Below, one piece after another: positions 34,252-43,230 of a DNA stretch of 53,830 bases; the first letter of the stretch is position 1, and every line of letters starts with the position of its first letter. Source of the DNA: an uncultured eubacterium 1-6 (lineage in GTDB: Bacteria; Bacillota; Clostridia; Lachnospirales; Lachnospiraceae); the NCBI GenBank assembly GCA_903789595.1, contig CAIFEZ010000025.1, positions 1 to 53,830 on the forward strand, written 5' to 3'. The notes beneath the pieces are model-generated. The model worked only from the letters and a program-made list of their open reading frames with translations, was not told the DNA's origin and searched no databases. A program made the position numbers and the translations under genes.

Positions 34252-35571
34252 TTAGAGCTCTGAAACCACAAAGATGTCATAGATCGCCTTGATCGCCGTC
34301 TCGAAATCACGGTTTTCCACGCCGATGATGATGTTCAGCTCGGAGGATCCCTGATCAATCATCTTGACATTGACATGGGCATGGGCGAGCGCGGCGAAGA
34401 TCCGTCCCGCGGTTCCTCTCGTTCTTCTCATTCCTCTGCCAACGACCGCGATCAGCGCCAGATCGGATTCCAGCTCGATCATGTCCGGGTGTACGGATCT
34501 GTGAAGACCGGCAATGACCTGCTGCTCATGCTTCTCGAATTCATTCTGGTTGACAAACACCGAGAACGTATCGATGCCGGATGGAGTATGCTCGAAGGTC
34601 ATTCCGCAGTCCTCAAAAACCTGAAGTACCTTGCGTCCGAAGCCGACCTCCGCGTTCATCATCGCCTTTTCAATGGTGATGGACGCAAATCCTTTTTTGC
34701 CTCCGATGCCGGTGATGGTGTATTTCGGTTTGTTGCAGGTGTTCTCGACAACCATCGTGCCCGGATCCTGCGGGCGGTTTGTATTTCTTACATTGATCGG
34801 AATTCCTTCTTTTCTGAGAGGGAATACCGCGTCCTCGTGGAGAACGGTAGCTCCCATGTAGGAAAGCTCCCGCATCTCACGGTAGGTAATCGTATTGATG
34901 GTGACCGGATCCTTGATGATTCGCGGGTCCGCCATCAGGAAGCCCGATACGTCCGTCCAGTTTTCATAAAGGTCTGCGTGAACCGCCTTCGCCACGAGAG
35001 ATCCGGTGATGTCGGAGCCCCCTCTGGAGAAGGTTTCGACAGTGCCGTCCGGCTTTGCGCCGTAGAATCCCGGGATCACCGCGTGCTCAAGAGGCTCAAG
35101 CACCGCTCCCATCTGTCTGTCCGTTCTGACCGCGTCAAATCTTCCTTCCTCGTCAAATGCCACCACCCTTGCGGCATCAACGAATTCATATCCGAGGTAT
35201 TCCGCCATCACGATTCCGTTCAGATATTCTCCCCTGGACGCCGCGTAGTCGATACCGATCTTGCTGCGGAAATTCTCGGCGATCGCCGCGAACTCGCTGT
35301 CCAGATTGAGGGACAGGCCCAGCCCCTGAATAATCTCGTCATAACGCTCACGGATATTCTGAAGCGCATCGGAAAAATCCAGATCCTTCTCTGCCTGATG
35401 ATAGCAGTCATACAGCATATCCGTAACCTTGGTGTCGTTGCTGAACCGTCTGCCGGGCGCCGACGGAACGACGTAGCGTCTGCCCTCATCCGCCCGAATG
35501 ATGTCTCCGACCTTCTTGAACTGCTCAGCATTTGCGAGAGAACTGCCGCCGAATTTCACTACTTTTTTCAT
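34252..35571 (-). CDS. lysC: aspartate kinase
   Basis: This 439-residue enzyme phosphorylates aspartate at the head of lysine, threonine and methionine synthesis. VVKFGGSSLANAEQF is at 3-17, SRGGSDITGSLVAKA near 185, and two ACT domains follow from about 300 (IEKAMMNAEVGFG, then LALIAVVGRGM). It is a monofunctional kinase of the ThrA-like subclass by length and the FGGSS start. It begins only 2 bp after the DUF5662 gene, so there is no room for a lysine riboswitch directly ahead. Confidence 0.93.
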   Translation of the reverse strand: MKKVVKFGGSSLANAEQFKKVGDIIRADEGRRYVVPSAPGRRFSNDTKVTDMLYDCYHQAEKDLDFSDALQNIRERYDEIIQGLGLSLNLDSEFAAIAENFRSKIGIDYAASRGEYLNGIVMAEYLGYEFVDAARVVAFDEEGRFDAVRTDRQMGAVLEPLEHAVIPGFYGAKPDGTVETFSRGGSDITGSLVAKAVHADLYENWTDVSGFLMADPRIIKDPVTINTITYREMRELSYMGATVLHEDAVFPLRKEGIPINVRNTNRPQDPGTMVVENTCNKPKYTITGIGGKKGFASITIEKAMMNAEVGFGRKVLQVFEDCGMTFEHTPSGIDTFSVFVNQNEFEKHEQQVIAGLHRSVHPDMIELESDLALIAVVGRGMRRTRGTAGRIFAALAHAHVNVKMIDQGSSELNIIIGVENRDFETAIKAIYDIFVVSEL

Positions 35572-35573
35572 TC

Positions 35574-36122
35574 TTATTGTCCATCCTTCAAAAATGTGTG
35601 TCGTATGTAAGAAACAGTTACGTCTTCGCCCTTTTCCGCAAGCATTCCGAGCAGCAGATCGAGCTGGTCCTTTACGGTGTCGTCAACGAACCACAGTCTG
35701 TCTCTGCTCTTCTTCCAGTACTCGTACGGAGCGCTGTCCGTATATTTCTCTCCCAGGTATACCCGGGATGCGCTGATACGGTCCGCGACCATTTCCGCCA
35801 CATATTTGCGGGGAATAGGCACGCCTTTGATGATTGTATCACAGTTTATACCATAGTCAATCCAGTATTCGAAATGGTGCTTGTTGCGTCCCTTGTGATG
35901 AAGCCAGGCCAGAGAAACTCCTGTATTCTCCCGCTCCGCGTTGTTCGGGCTCCTGGTTCCCTGCCAGTATCTGGCTCCCTGCCGGAATTCCGTCGGAGAA
36001 TATTTGGACAGGTCATGTACGATTCCCTGCCGGTACAGGCCCATCCGAAAGCAGTAATGAAGGACCAGACTTTTGTGATATGTTATTGTCTTAAAATGCT
36101 GCCACGCATAATTTTTCTTCAT
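35574..36122 (-). CDS. DUF5662-family protein
   Basis: This 182-residue protein opens MKKNYAWQHFKTITYHKSLV and contains VHDLSKYSPTEF and WLHHKGRNKHHFEYWIDY. The spaced His and Asp residues could bind metal. The family is widespread in Clostridia without an assigned function. ATG 36122 overlaps the stop of the GlgX-like gene as ATGA, so translation is coupled. The frame is open upstream only because it crosses that gene. Confidence 0.8.
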   Translation of the reverse strand: MKKNYAWQHFKTITYHKSLVLHYCFRMGLYRQGIVHDLSKYSPTEFRQGARYWQGTRSPNNAERENTGVSLAWLHHKGRNKHHFEYWIDYGINCDTIIKGVPIPRKYVAEMVADRISASRVYLGEKYTDSAPYEYWKKSRDRLWFVDDTVKDQLDLLLGMLAEKGEDVTVSYIRHTFLKDGQ

Positions 36123-38002
36123 CTTCGCACCGCCGTTAAGATCAGGATGCTTCTGGGAGAAGCCTCCACTGATTTCTCGTCCGGATCGATTTCTGTCTCC
36201 GGGCCTTCCTCCATGAACGCCTCCTCGCGGGAGGTATCCGCACAGATCACCCACCGGAAGCCCTCCGGAAGATCCGGAAGGGCGAACCGCTGCGACTGCC
36301 AGTACATGTTGTACGCGATGTATACCGTGTCGTCCAGCGTTCCGTCCGGTTTCTCCGCGTACTGACCGCAGTACATGGCGCCGAACCCTGTCCTCGTCTT
36401 TCCGGAGGCGCTCATCCATGCCACATCGCTGTGAAAAGAGAGATCCGGAAAGCCGCACGCCTTGTAATCCGCCATCCGCATCTCCCGTGCGGAGCGGAGA
36501 ACCGGGTGCTCCCTGCGGAAGGCAATGGCTTTTCTGACGAAGTCATGCATCTCCCGTGCCGACTTCGACCTGCTCCACGCAACCCATCCCGTGCGGTTGT
36601 CCTGACACCAGGCATTGTTGTTGCCTCCCTGGCTGTTCTCCATCTCATCGCCGGCATAGATCATCGGCGAACCCTGACTGGTCATCAGCATAAGAAACGC
36701 GTTCCGGAGCAGCTGCCGCCTCAGTGACCGTACCGCGCTCTTTCTGGACGGTCCCTCTTCCCCGCAGTTCCATGTAAAGTTGAAATCGGTCCCGTCATGA
36801 TTCTGCTCGCCATTGGCTTCGTTATGTTTTTCCTCATAGGAGACCATGTCGTACATCGTGAAGCCGTCCTGATCCGCAAAATAATTGATGTACGCCTGAT
36901 CGCCGGAGTTTCTCCGGAGGTACCAGCCGGCCTCCTCCACGCTGACATCCGGATCGCCCTTCAGGAAGCGGCGCATCGTCTGCTCATAGGACGGATTCAT
37001 GGCCGCGAGATTCCGGCAGACAGGCTTCCTTCCCCCGTACAGTACGGAAGTATCGTAACCGGAAGCGATCAGCTTTGTTCTCCGAAGCAGGGGATCGGTC
37101 ACAACCGCGTGAATCCAGCTTCCGTCGCCGACCAGATGAAATCCGTCCGCCTTGAAGTGAAGCCTCCAGTAGCGCAGCACATCGGTGACTAATCTCGCAT
37201 CCGCATCCGGCAGAAAATAGAACTCCGGGATGCATTCCAGCCCTGACTCATGTAGGGCGTCCACCATTTCCGCAAACTCCTTGTTCGGGTTGTCCGTCGC
37301 ACAGTAGGCTGCCTTCGGCGCGAAATAGAGTCCCTTCGTATATCCCCAGTAGTTCAAAACCGGATCCGCGTCCTTCTCCGGTTCTTTCACCTGCACCAGG
37401 TGATCCAGATAATAATATTTTTCCTCATTCGACTGATTTTCGAAGGTGTAGCACGGCATGAGAATCAACGAAGTCACGCCCATATCCTTCAGATACGGGA
37501 TCATCTCCGTAATGCCGAGAAATGTTCCGGGATGCTTCACGCCCGAAGGCCGGGTCCTGGTGAAGCCTTTCACGTGAAGTTTATAGAAGATGCTGTTCTC
37601 ATATGGAATGCAGAGAGGTTCGGTTCCTGCCCTGAAATAGACCTTCATGGAGCACCGGTATTCTTCTTCCCCGGTGTCCTGATTCGTGATTCTCCGGACC
37701 GACCTGGCATAAGGGTCAGCAACAATTTTCCCTTCTACACGATAATTGTACTCATATGCTCCGGAATTCTCCATTTCCACAAAGACTGCGCTGATGTCGC
37801 CAATCCGGTCCTTTTCCTCGAGGGGGATCACCTGACACGGTTCGCTGTCCCCGGCATGATAGAGCAAAAGCTCCGCCTTCTTCCCTTCCGGGATCACGCA
37901 GGCGAACAGGTTGCCGTTCCGGACCCCGTTCGCCGTGATACCGTGTACCCCAAGCCTTTCCGGATTTGATGGTGTTACTTTGAATGCTGTCTTTTCTGCC
38001 AT
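36119..38002 (-). CDS. GlgX-like GH13 protein lacking catalytic residues
   Basis: This 627-residue protein has the isoamylase/glycogen debranching layout: N-terminal CBM48-like domain, HVKGFTRTRPSG near 165, GH13 barrel and the block DGFTMYDMVSYEEKHNEANG near 385. The barrel motifs are altered. The nucleophile motif (usually GFRFD) reads GFHLV, and the acid/base motif (usually IAEPWD) reads IASGYD, losing Asp and Glu. The HD motif reads QDGFT. A carbohydrate-binding or regulatory pseudoenzyme is likely. ATG follows ACCGGAGGAACAGA. Confidence 0.85.
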   Translation of the reverse strand: MAEKTAFKVTPSNPERLGVHGITANGVRNGNLFACVIPEGKKAELLLYHAGDSEPCQVIPLEEKDRIGDISAVFVEMENSGAYEYNYRVEGKIVADPYARSVRRITNQDTGEEEYRCSMKVYFRAGTEPLCIPYENSIFYKLHVKGFTRTRPSGVKHPGTFLGITEMIPYLKDMGVTSLILMPCYTFENQSNEEKYYYLDHLVQVKEPEKDADPVLNYWGYTKGLYFAPKAAYCATDNPNKEFAEMVDALHESGLECIPEFYFLPDADARLVTDVLRYWRLHFKADGFHLVGDGSWIHAVVTDPLLRRTKLIASGYDTSVLYGGRKPVCRNLAAMNPSYEQTMRRFLKGDPDVSVEEAGWYLRRNSGDQAYINYFADQDGFTMYDMVSYEEKHNEANGEQNHDGTDFNFTWNCGEEGPSRKSAVRSLRRQLLRNAFLMLMTSQGSPMIYAGDEMENSQGGNNNAWCQDNRTGWVAWSRSKSAREMHDFVRKAIAFRREHPVLRSAREMRMADYKACGFPDLSFHSDVAWMSASGKTRTGFGAMYCGQYAEKPDGTLDDTVYIAYNMYWQSQRFALPDLPEGFRWVICADTSREEAFMEEGPETEIDPDEKSVEASPRSILILTAVRR

Positions 38003-38115
38003 TCTGTTCCTCCGGTATTATCCTGAACTCAGCCTTTATCCTGCCTGTTGTCTGACGGGTCAGATCGCAAGGTCCGGCTATACCCGGCAATGATCTGATC
38101 CCTCCTGATCCGGGG

Positions 38116-38868
38116 TCAGATCGTAAGATCCAGTTCCACCGGGCAATGATCCGATCCCATTACATCCGTGTGAATGACCGCATCGGTGATGTGATCCCGA
38201 AGATTGTCAGTGACCAGAAAATAATCGATTCTCCAGCCCGCGTTCTTCTCCCGAGCCCGGAACCGGTAGGACCACCAGGAGTACTCGATCTGATCCGGAT
38301 GCAGCCACCGGTAAGAATCCGTAAATCCCGATGCCAGAAGCTCCGTCATTTTCCCCCGCTCTTCATCGGTAAACCCGGCATTTCTGCGGTTCGTCTTCGG
38401 GTTCTTGATATCGATTTCCTCGTGCGCTACATTCAGGTCACCGCACACAATCACCGGTTTTTTCTCCGCGAGCAAGTGGAGATAAGCCCGGAAATCATCT
38501 TCCCAGCGCATCCGGTAATCCAGCCGTTTCAGCTCACTCTGGGAATTCGGCGTATAACAGGTCACCAGGTAAAACTTCTCATATTCCAGAGTGATGACCC
38601 GTCCCTCGCGGTCATGCTCTTCCAGACCGATCCCCATCACAGCATTCTCTGCCTTCTGCTTTGCAAAAACCGCCGTACCGGAATACCCCTTCCTCTCGGC
38701 GTAATTCCAGTAGCAATGATAGCCCTCCGGCGCAAAATCAATCTGTCCGGCCTGCAGCTTGCTTTCCTGAATGCAGAAAAAATCCGCGCCGGTACTGTCA
38801 AAATACTCCTTGAATCCCTTCCCTACGCAGGCTCTCAGCCCGTTTACATTCCAGGATATAAATTTCAT
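38116..38868 (-). CDS. xth: exodeoxyribonuclease III
   Basis: This 250-residue Mg-dependent enzyme acts on abasic sites and 3' ends in base excision repair. It opens MKFISWNVNGLRACV, then FFCIQESKL near 33 (metal Glu), VIVCGDLNVAHEEID near 145, RIDYFLVT near 215 and the final GSDHCPVELDL (catalytic His). ATG 38868, after CTGGAGGTATAC, is correct; the frame continues upstream through a tandem repeat but has no start signal there. Confidence 0.95.
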   Translation of the reverse strand: MKFISWNVNGLRACVGKGFKEYFDSTGADFFCIQESKLQAGQIDFAPEGYHCYWNYAERKGYSGTAVFAKQKAENAVMGIGLEEHDREGRVITLEYEKFYLVTCYTPNSQSELKRLDYRMRWEDDFRAYLHLLAEKKPVIVCGDLNVAHEEIDIKNPKTNRRNAGFTDEERGKMTELLASGFTDSYRWLHPDQIEYSWWSYRFRAREKNAGWRIDYFLVTDNLRDHITDAVIHTDVMGSDHCPVELDLTI

Positions 38869-38911
38869 GTATACCTCCAGGTAATCGATCTCATTAAAAA
38901 GCTTCTCCTGT

Positions 38912-39030
38912 CCTGATATCTGTCCGGCAGAAAACCGCTTCCGCCCCGATATCAACCCGGCAGAAAGCTGCTTCCGCCCCGATATCAACCCGGCAGAAAG
39001 CTGCTTCCGCCCTGATATCTCTCCGGTGCC
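38912..39030. repeat. 33-bp tandem repeat, three and a half units
   Basis: GATATC recurs at 38915, 38948, 38981 and 39014, an exact 33-bp period; units read GATATCAACCCGGCAGAAAG then CTGCTTCCGCCCC. The two central units are nearly identical. The array fills the gap between the decarboxylase-fold gene and xth. Because 33 is divisible by three it stays open in one frame upstream of xth, which creates an apparent extension. Confidence 0.85.
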
Positions 39031-39056
39031 CGACGCCGCATCCGCATCTCTGCCCG

Positions 39057-40715
39057 TCAGGAAAAATCCAGTTTCGTGCGGTATCGGATGACCCGCATGG
39101 TTTCCAGATCGCGGTCCGCGGGTCCGTGAATCGGCAGCCTGTTCTTCCTGTACCGCTGGATGATGTCGAAGATTTCCCTTGTGATCACCTCTCCCGGACA
39201 GATCAGCGGGATCCCCGGGGGATACGGAATGATGCTTTCCCCGGCCACTCTGCCGACCGCGTCTTCCCACTTCACCAGAATCTTTTCGCTGTAAAAAGCA
39301 TCTCGCGGGCTCATCACCACCTGGGGAAGCACTGCCGCCGCGTGCCGAAGATAATCTCCGGATCTCTCTCCCGGCACATCGTCGGAACTGCCATACAGGC
39401 TGTCCATATCCGAAATCTCTTCCCCCGCATCCGAGCTGCTCCCGGGAACATCTCCCGCGCCGTTCCCCGTCCTGTCTCTCACAATATTCTTCAGCGTTTC
39501 CACCAGACGCCGGATGTCGTCGCCGTCATTTCCCCACGTGACGACCGCCACTACGTTTTCAAAATCCGCCAGCTCCGTGCTGACTCTACCCTTTTCATAG
39601 AGAAGCCTCTGCAGGCGAAATCCCGTAATGCCCGCCTTCTTCGCGGAAAAGACAATTCGGAGCGGATCAAGGGTCAGATGCTCCGGTACGGTTTTCCCTT
39701 CTCCCAGAAGATCCTCCACGGCAATGCCGGCTGACTGGGCGGTCGCGAGAGCGATCTTCTCTTCCCCGGACATCTCATAGCACACCTCTGATGTCAGCAC
39801 GTCCACATACGGGATCCGGGCAAGCTCTTCCCGGAGAATATCCGCCATCGCCATCGATTTGCTCATCAGCTCTCCGCCATGGAGCGCAAGGCTGTGGCGC
39901 GCGCCGTCCAGAGACCCCATCAGCAGATAATTCGGACTTGTGCTCATGACCAGCTTCAGGCACTCATCCAGCCTCTGTCGGGACACAAACCGGCTCTTCC
40001 ACTGGAGCATGGAGCTCTGCGTCATGCTCCCTCCCGTCTTGTGAATGCTCTGGGCAGCCGCATCCGCGCCGGCCCGGATCGCTCCCTCCGGCATCTGATC
40101 TGAAAAATACAGATGAGAGCCATGCGCCTCGTCCACAAGCAGCGGAACTCCGTGCCTGTGACAGATATCTGCAATTCTTCTCAGATCGGAACAGATCCCG
40201 TAATAGGTAGGACTCACAAGAAAGACGGCGCGGATTTCGCCGTCCTTATCCAGCGCCTTTTCAATCTCTTCCGGCTTCACCGCGCCGGAAATATTCCATC
40301 CGGGAACCGTTTCCGTATTCACCCACACCGGAACCGCGCCGCTCAGAATCAGCCCCATCAGCACGGATTTATGCGCGTTCCTCGGAACGAGAATCTTCTC
40401 TCCGGGCTGCACCGAAGCCAGGATCATCGCTTCATTGCCGCAGGTCGTTCCGTTCACCAGGAACCAGCAGTGATCCGACCCCCATAGCTCGGAAGCAAGA
40501 TCCTGCGCCTCCCGGATCGGTCCTGCAGGCTGATGCAGATCGTCCAATCCCTCCGCCTCCGTCAGGTCGCTCATGAACGCCCTCTCGCCAAGGACCTCCA
40601 GGGATCTCGGATCCGCTCCCCGTTCAAAGCGATGTGCCGGAATCCGGAAAAAAGCCGGCCTTTCACGGCAGAAATTTTCAATTGCGTCTAATATCGGTGT
40701 GCTTTTCTGATTCAC
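39057..40715 (-). CDS. Orn/Lys/Arg decarboxylase-family PLP enzyme
   Basis: This 552-residue fold-type I PLP enzyme has PLVDEAHGSHLYFSD near 200 and AAAQSIHKTGGSMTQSS near 220, where the HKT lysine would bind PLP. The C-terminal domain (RDAFYSEK, then YPPGIPLICPGE) is typical of the family. It would decarboxylate lysine, arginine or ornithine; the exact substrate is unclear. GTG 40715 with AGGAAGG upstream is preferred over GTG 40751, which lacks a binding site. A low-complexity Gly/Ser/Asp linker lies near residues 415-440. Confidence 0.87.
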   Translation of the reverse strand: MNQKSTPILDAIENFCRERPAFFRIPAHRFERGADPRSLEVLGERAFMSDLTEAEGLDDLHQPAGPIREAQDLASELWGSDHCWFLVNGTTCGNEAMILASVQPGEKILVPRNAHKSVLMGLILSGAVPVWVNTETVPGWNISGAVKPEEIEKALDKDGEIRAVFLVSPTYYGICSDLRRIADICHRHGVPLLVDEAHGSHLYFSDQMPEGAIRAGADAAAQSIHKTGGSMTQSSMLQWKSRFVSRQRLDECLKLVMSTSPNYLLMGSLDGARHSLALHGGELMSKSMAMADILREELARIPYVDVLTSEVCYEMSGEEKIALATAQSAGIAVEDLLGEGKTVPEHLTLDPLRIVFSAKKAGITGFRLQRLLYEKGRVSTELADFENVVAVVTWGNDGDDIRRLVETLKNIVRDRTGNGAGDVPGSSSDAGEEISDMDSLYGSSDDVPGERSGDYLRHAAAVLPQVVMSPRDAFYSEKILVKWEDAVGRVAGESIIPYPPGIPLICPGEVITREIFDIIQRYRKNRLPIHGPADRDLETMRVIRYRTKLDFS

Positions 40716-40979
40716 GAATGATGCCTTCCTGTCTCTCTCATCTGGGCTCACAAAAAATGAGACCGCCGCACCGCGCCTACCCGTGAATCACCCCTGCTCT
40801 CCTGCGGATTTGCAGTTTCTGCGGCTGCGGGGGCTGCTGATTCACTGTATGCATTTCATGCGACAGTCTCATCTTAGCATCAATTTTCTGTTAATTCAAT
40901 CAACCTGTCAAAAGAACGTTCCGGATTCCGGGACGCCGCAGCCTGCAGCGAAGCATGCGAAAGGTTCAGCTTCCGTCTG

Positions 40980-42014
40980 TCAGTCGGCCTTGATCTCATG
41001 AACCCAGCCTTCCGGTCCCTCGATCTCTCCGTCCTGAATGCCTGTCAATGTGCTGCGGAGCTTCGTGAGAACCGGTCCCATCTTCTCCATACCGCTCGGA
41101 ATGTTGATGATTCTGCCGTGGTCATTAATCTGTCCAACCGGGCTGATAACCGCCGCCGTTCCGCAGAGACCCATTTCCTCAAACTCCGGCACCTCACTGA
41201 ACATCACCGGTCTGTGCTCAACCTTCATCCCCAGCATATTCTCGGCTATGTAGCACAGAGAACGGCGCGTGATGGACGGAAGAATCGAATCCGACTTCGG
41301 GGTTACCAGGGTCTTGCCATTGTCCTTGATGAAGATGACGTTTGCTCCGCCGGTCTCCTCCACCTTTGTTCTGGTCGCCGGATCCAGATACAGGTTCTCG
41401 TTGAATCCTTCTCTGTGCGCCTCCATGATCGGATGAAGGCTCATCGCATAGTTCAGTCCTGCCTTGATTCCGCCGGTACCGTGCGGCGCTGCACGGTCAA
41501 AATCGGGAATCCGTACGACAACCGGCTTCGCGCCGCCCTTGAAATAAGGGCCGACCGGCGTCACAAGAATACGGAACATATATTCCTCGGCAGGCTTTAC
41601 GCCGATAACCGCATTGTATCCGAACATATAGGGACGAATGTAAAGCGTCGCACCGGAACCGTACGGCGGAACCCAATCAACATTGGCCTTTACAACCTCT
41701 TCAACGGCTTTCACAAAACGATCGACCGGGAACGGCGGCATTTCCAGACGCTTACAGGAATCGTACATGCGCTGCGCATTCATGTCCGGACGGAAGCATA
41801 CCACCTTATTATCCTTTGTTCTATATGCCTTCAGGCCTTCAAAGCAGGACTGCGAATACTGAAGAACCGCCGCGCACTCGCTCATGGTGACATTGTGATC
41901 CTTCGTCAGCACGCCTTCATCCCATTTTCCGTCCTTATACATGGAGACATAGCTGTAATCCGTTTCTCTGTAATTAAAATCCAGGCTTCCCCAGTCAATA
42001 TCTTTTGTAGCCAT
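40980..42014 (-). CDS. ilvE: branched-chain amino acid aminotransferase
   Basis: This 344-residue fold-type IV PLP enzyme transfers amino groups to and from leucine, isoleucine and valine. LQYSQSCFEGLKAYR is near 52-66, GTGGIKAGLNYAMSL near 180 (the lysine is the PLP site), EETGGANVIFI near 217 and the cofactor end TGIQDGEIEGP. ATG follows AGGAGGACAAATCA. It precedes a LeuRS-like gene across a repeat-bearing gap, a suggestive association with leucine. Confidence 0.94.
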   Translation of the reverse strand: MATKDIDWGSLDFNYRETDYSYVSMYKDGKWDEGVLTKDHNVTMSECAAVLQYSQSCFEGLKAYRTKDNKVVCFRPDMNAQRMYDSCKRLEMPPFPVDRFVKAVEEVVKANVDWVPPYGSGATLYIRPYMFGYNAVIGVKPAEEYMFRILVTPVGPYFKGGAKPVVVRIPDFDRAAPHGTGGIKAGLNYAMSLHPIMEAHREGFNENLYLDPATRTKVEETGGANVIFIKDNGKTLVTPKSDSILPSITRRSLCYIAENMLGMKVEHRPVMFSEVPEFEEMGLCGTAAVISPVGQINDHGRIINIPSGMEKMGPVLTKLRSTLTGIQDGEIEGPEGWVHEIKAD

Positions 42015-42045
42015 TGATTTGTCCTCCTAATCTTTATCTGCTGCT

Positions 42046-42073
42046 ATTATACACCAAAATTTTATTTTGCAAA
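42046..42073 (-). promoter_or_regulatory. promoter of ilvE
   Basis: On the minus strand TATAAT (42051-42046) lies 16 bp after TTTGCA (42073-42068), about 32 bp ahead of the ilvE ATG. No T-box or attenuator structure was recognised in the short leader. Confidence 0.6.
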
Positions 42074-42177
42074 CAGAAAAAGCAAAATGTTTCCTGTTTT
42101 TAAGCTCCGCAGGGCAACTAAATACTGTTTCCGTCCCGCTGCGCCGCTCCCGGATCACGCAGCGGGCGCATACCTGC

Positions 42178-42282
42178 TGCCGCTTACGTGCGGCGCATAC
42201 AAATCCTTCGGCAAATGAAATGAACCCGGAAGATTTGCAGTTTGACGAAAGCGCTTGTGCCTGAAGAGTTCCGCAGCTTCAA
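42178..42282 (-). repeat. 105-bp inverted repeat, left copy
   Basis: This segment matches 44044-44147 in reverse complement at close to 90% by eye, including ACGCATACAAATCC/GGCGCATACAAATCC and AGATTTGCAGTTTGACGAA. The two copies flank the regulator and LeuRS-like genes. The rest of 42079-42300 shows nothing else. Confidence 0.85.
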
Positions 42283-42300
42283 TGCGGACTGCAAAGGGCA

Positions 42301-43230
42301 TCAGGCTTTGTCTGTTGTCACAAAGTTCAGAATGCGCCCCGGCACATAGACAACCCGCCTGACGCACGCAGGCATCCTGCTCCCAAGGGCTGCCGCCGAC
42401 TCCGCAGCTGCCTTCTCCCGGGTCCATCCGTAAAACGCTGAGATTTCGGTCCTTCTTCTGCCGTCCACGCAGACCGGAAGGCGGATCGGATCGCCAATCC
42501 TGTCCGAATCAATAACCGTCGGCCAGACCGCATCCATGATATTCCCGACGTTTTCATTTTCCAAATTCTCAGCGGCTGCGTCTGTATCTGTATATCCGAA
42601 GCCGTCGGAAACGCTGGTTTTATATCCGCCGAACCTTATCCACAGCTCCTGCGCGATGCACGGAGTAAACGGTGCAGACAGCAGGATGTAATCCCTCATA
42701 TAAAGCCGTGCTTCCGCAAGGTTCATCTGTCTGCGTCCTTTTCCCGCTTTCCGCAGCGGATCCAGGCCTTCCATCATCGCTGCGGCGGCGGTATTCCACA
42801 TAGAACGGCGGATTCTGTCATTCACAGTATAAATCAATTCCCGCGCCTCTCCCGTACGCTCTGCCGCATCACTCGCGTCCTGGCCCGTCTCCGGTACGGC
42901 GTCGCAGATCACATTTCCTGTATGCCTGACAGGACCAGGGTTTTCAGCAGCATCCCGGCCGCCCGGCACAACAGCCTGACCCGAACGCTCCAGAATCGCG
43001 CCGGCAATTCTCCAGTATCTCCGAAGATAATGAAGAATCCCATCGGCCAGTTCTTCGTCCCTGCCGCTTCTTCCGGGCAGTCTGCCGGAGAACAGCACAT
43101 ACATGCGCATCGCGTCCTGTCCGTATTCCCGGAGATAGTACTCCGGGATCAGATCGCGGAGATCAGCGGATGAGCTCAGAAGGTTCTGCCACCTCTTCTC
43201 CAGCCGCCGGAAATTATACGGCGGGATCAT
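42301..43230 (-). CDS. free-standing leucyl-tRNA synthetase anticodon-binding-domain protein
   Basis: This 309-residue protein reads like LeuRS with the catalytic core removed. Residues 5-18 (YNFRRLEKRWQNLL) resemble the LeuRS N-terminus. Residues about 28-55 (PEYYLREYGQDAMRMYVLFSG) match the stretch after the KMSKS loop. The anticodon-binding helical domain follows (RRSMWNTAAAAMMEGL, LSAPFTPCIAQELWIRFGG), ending with VVYVPGRILNFV like the LeuRS C-terminus. HIGH and KMSKS motifs and the editing domain are absent. It cannot charge tRNA by itself; tRNA-Leu binding is inferred. It overlaps the upstream regulator gene as ATGA. Confidence 0.8.
   Translation of the reverse strand: MIPPYNFRRLEKRWQNLLSSSADLRDLIPEYYLREYGQDAMRMYVLFSGRLPGRSGRDEELADGILHYLRRYWRIAGAILERSGQAVVPGGRDAAENPGPVRHTGNVICDAVPETGQDASDAAERTGEARELIYTVNDRIRRSMWNTAAAAMMEGLDPLRKAGKGRRQMNLAEARLYMRDYILLSAPFTPCIAQELWIRFGGYKTSVSDGFGYTDTDAAAENLENENVGNIMDAVWPTVIDSDRIGDPIRLPVCVDGRRRTEISAFYGWTREKAAAESAAALGSRMPACVRRVVYVPGRILNFVTTDKA

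Noticed and set aside
34240-35580. Lysine riboswitch ahead of aspartokinase
   Set aside because: The upstream DUF5662 gene ends 2 bp before the start codon, leaving no room for an aptamer.
38912-39030. Possible CRISPR array from the regular 33-bp repeats
   Set aside because: The units are directly adjacent with no variable spacers, and no cas genes are present.
38869-39270. N-terminal extension of exonuclease III through the tandem repeat
   Set aside because: The extension overlaps the 3' end of the decarboxylase-fold gene and lacks a start signal; a perfect binding site precedes the standard ATG at 38868.
42015-42300. T-box leader for ilvE
   Set aside because: The -10 box lies about 30 bp from the start codon, so the leader is too short, and no T-box sequence was seen.
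42301-43230. LeuRS-like gene as a simple degraded leuS
   Set aside because: The frame is intact over 309 codons, starts with a coupled ATG and keeps conserved motifs to the last residues; decay would be expected to leave stops. Not fully excluded without a genome-wide check.
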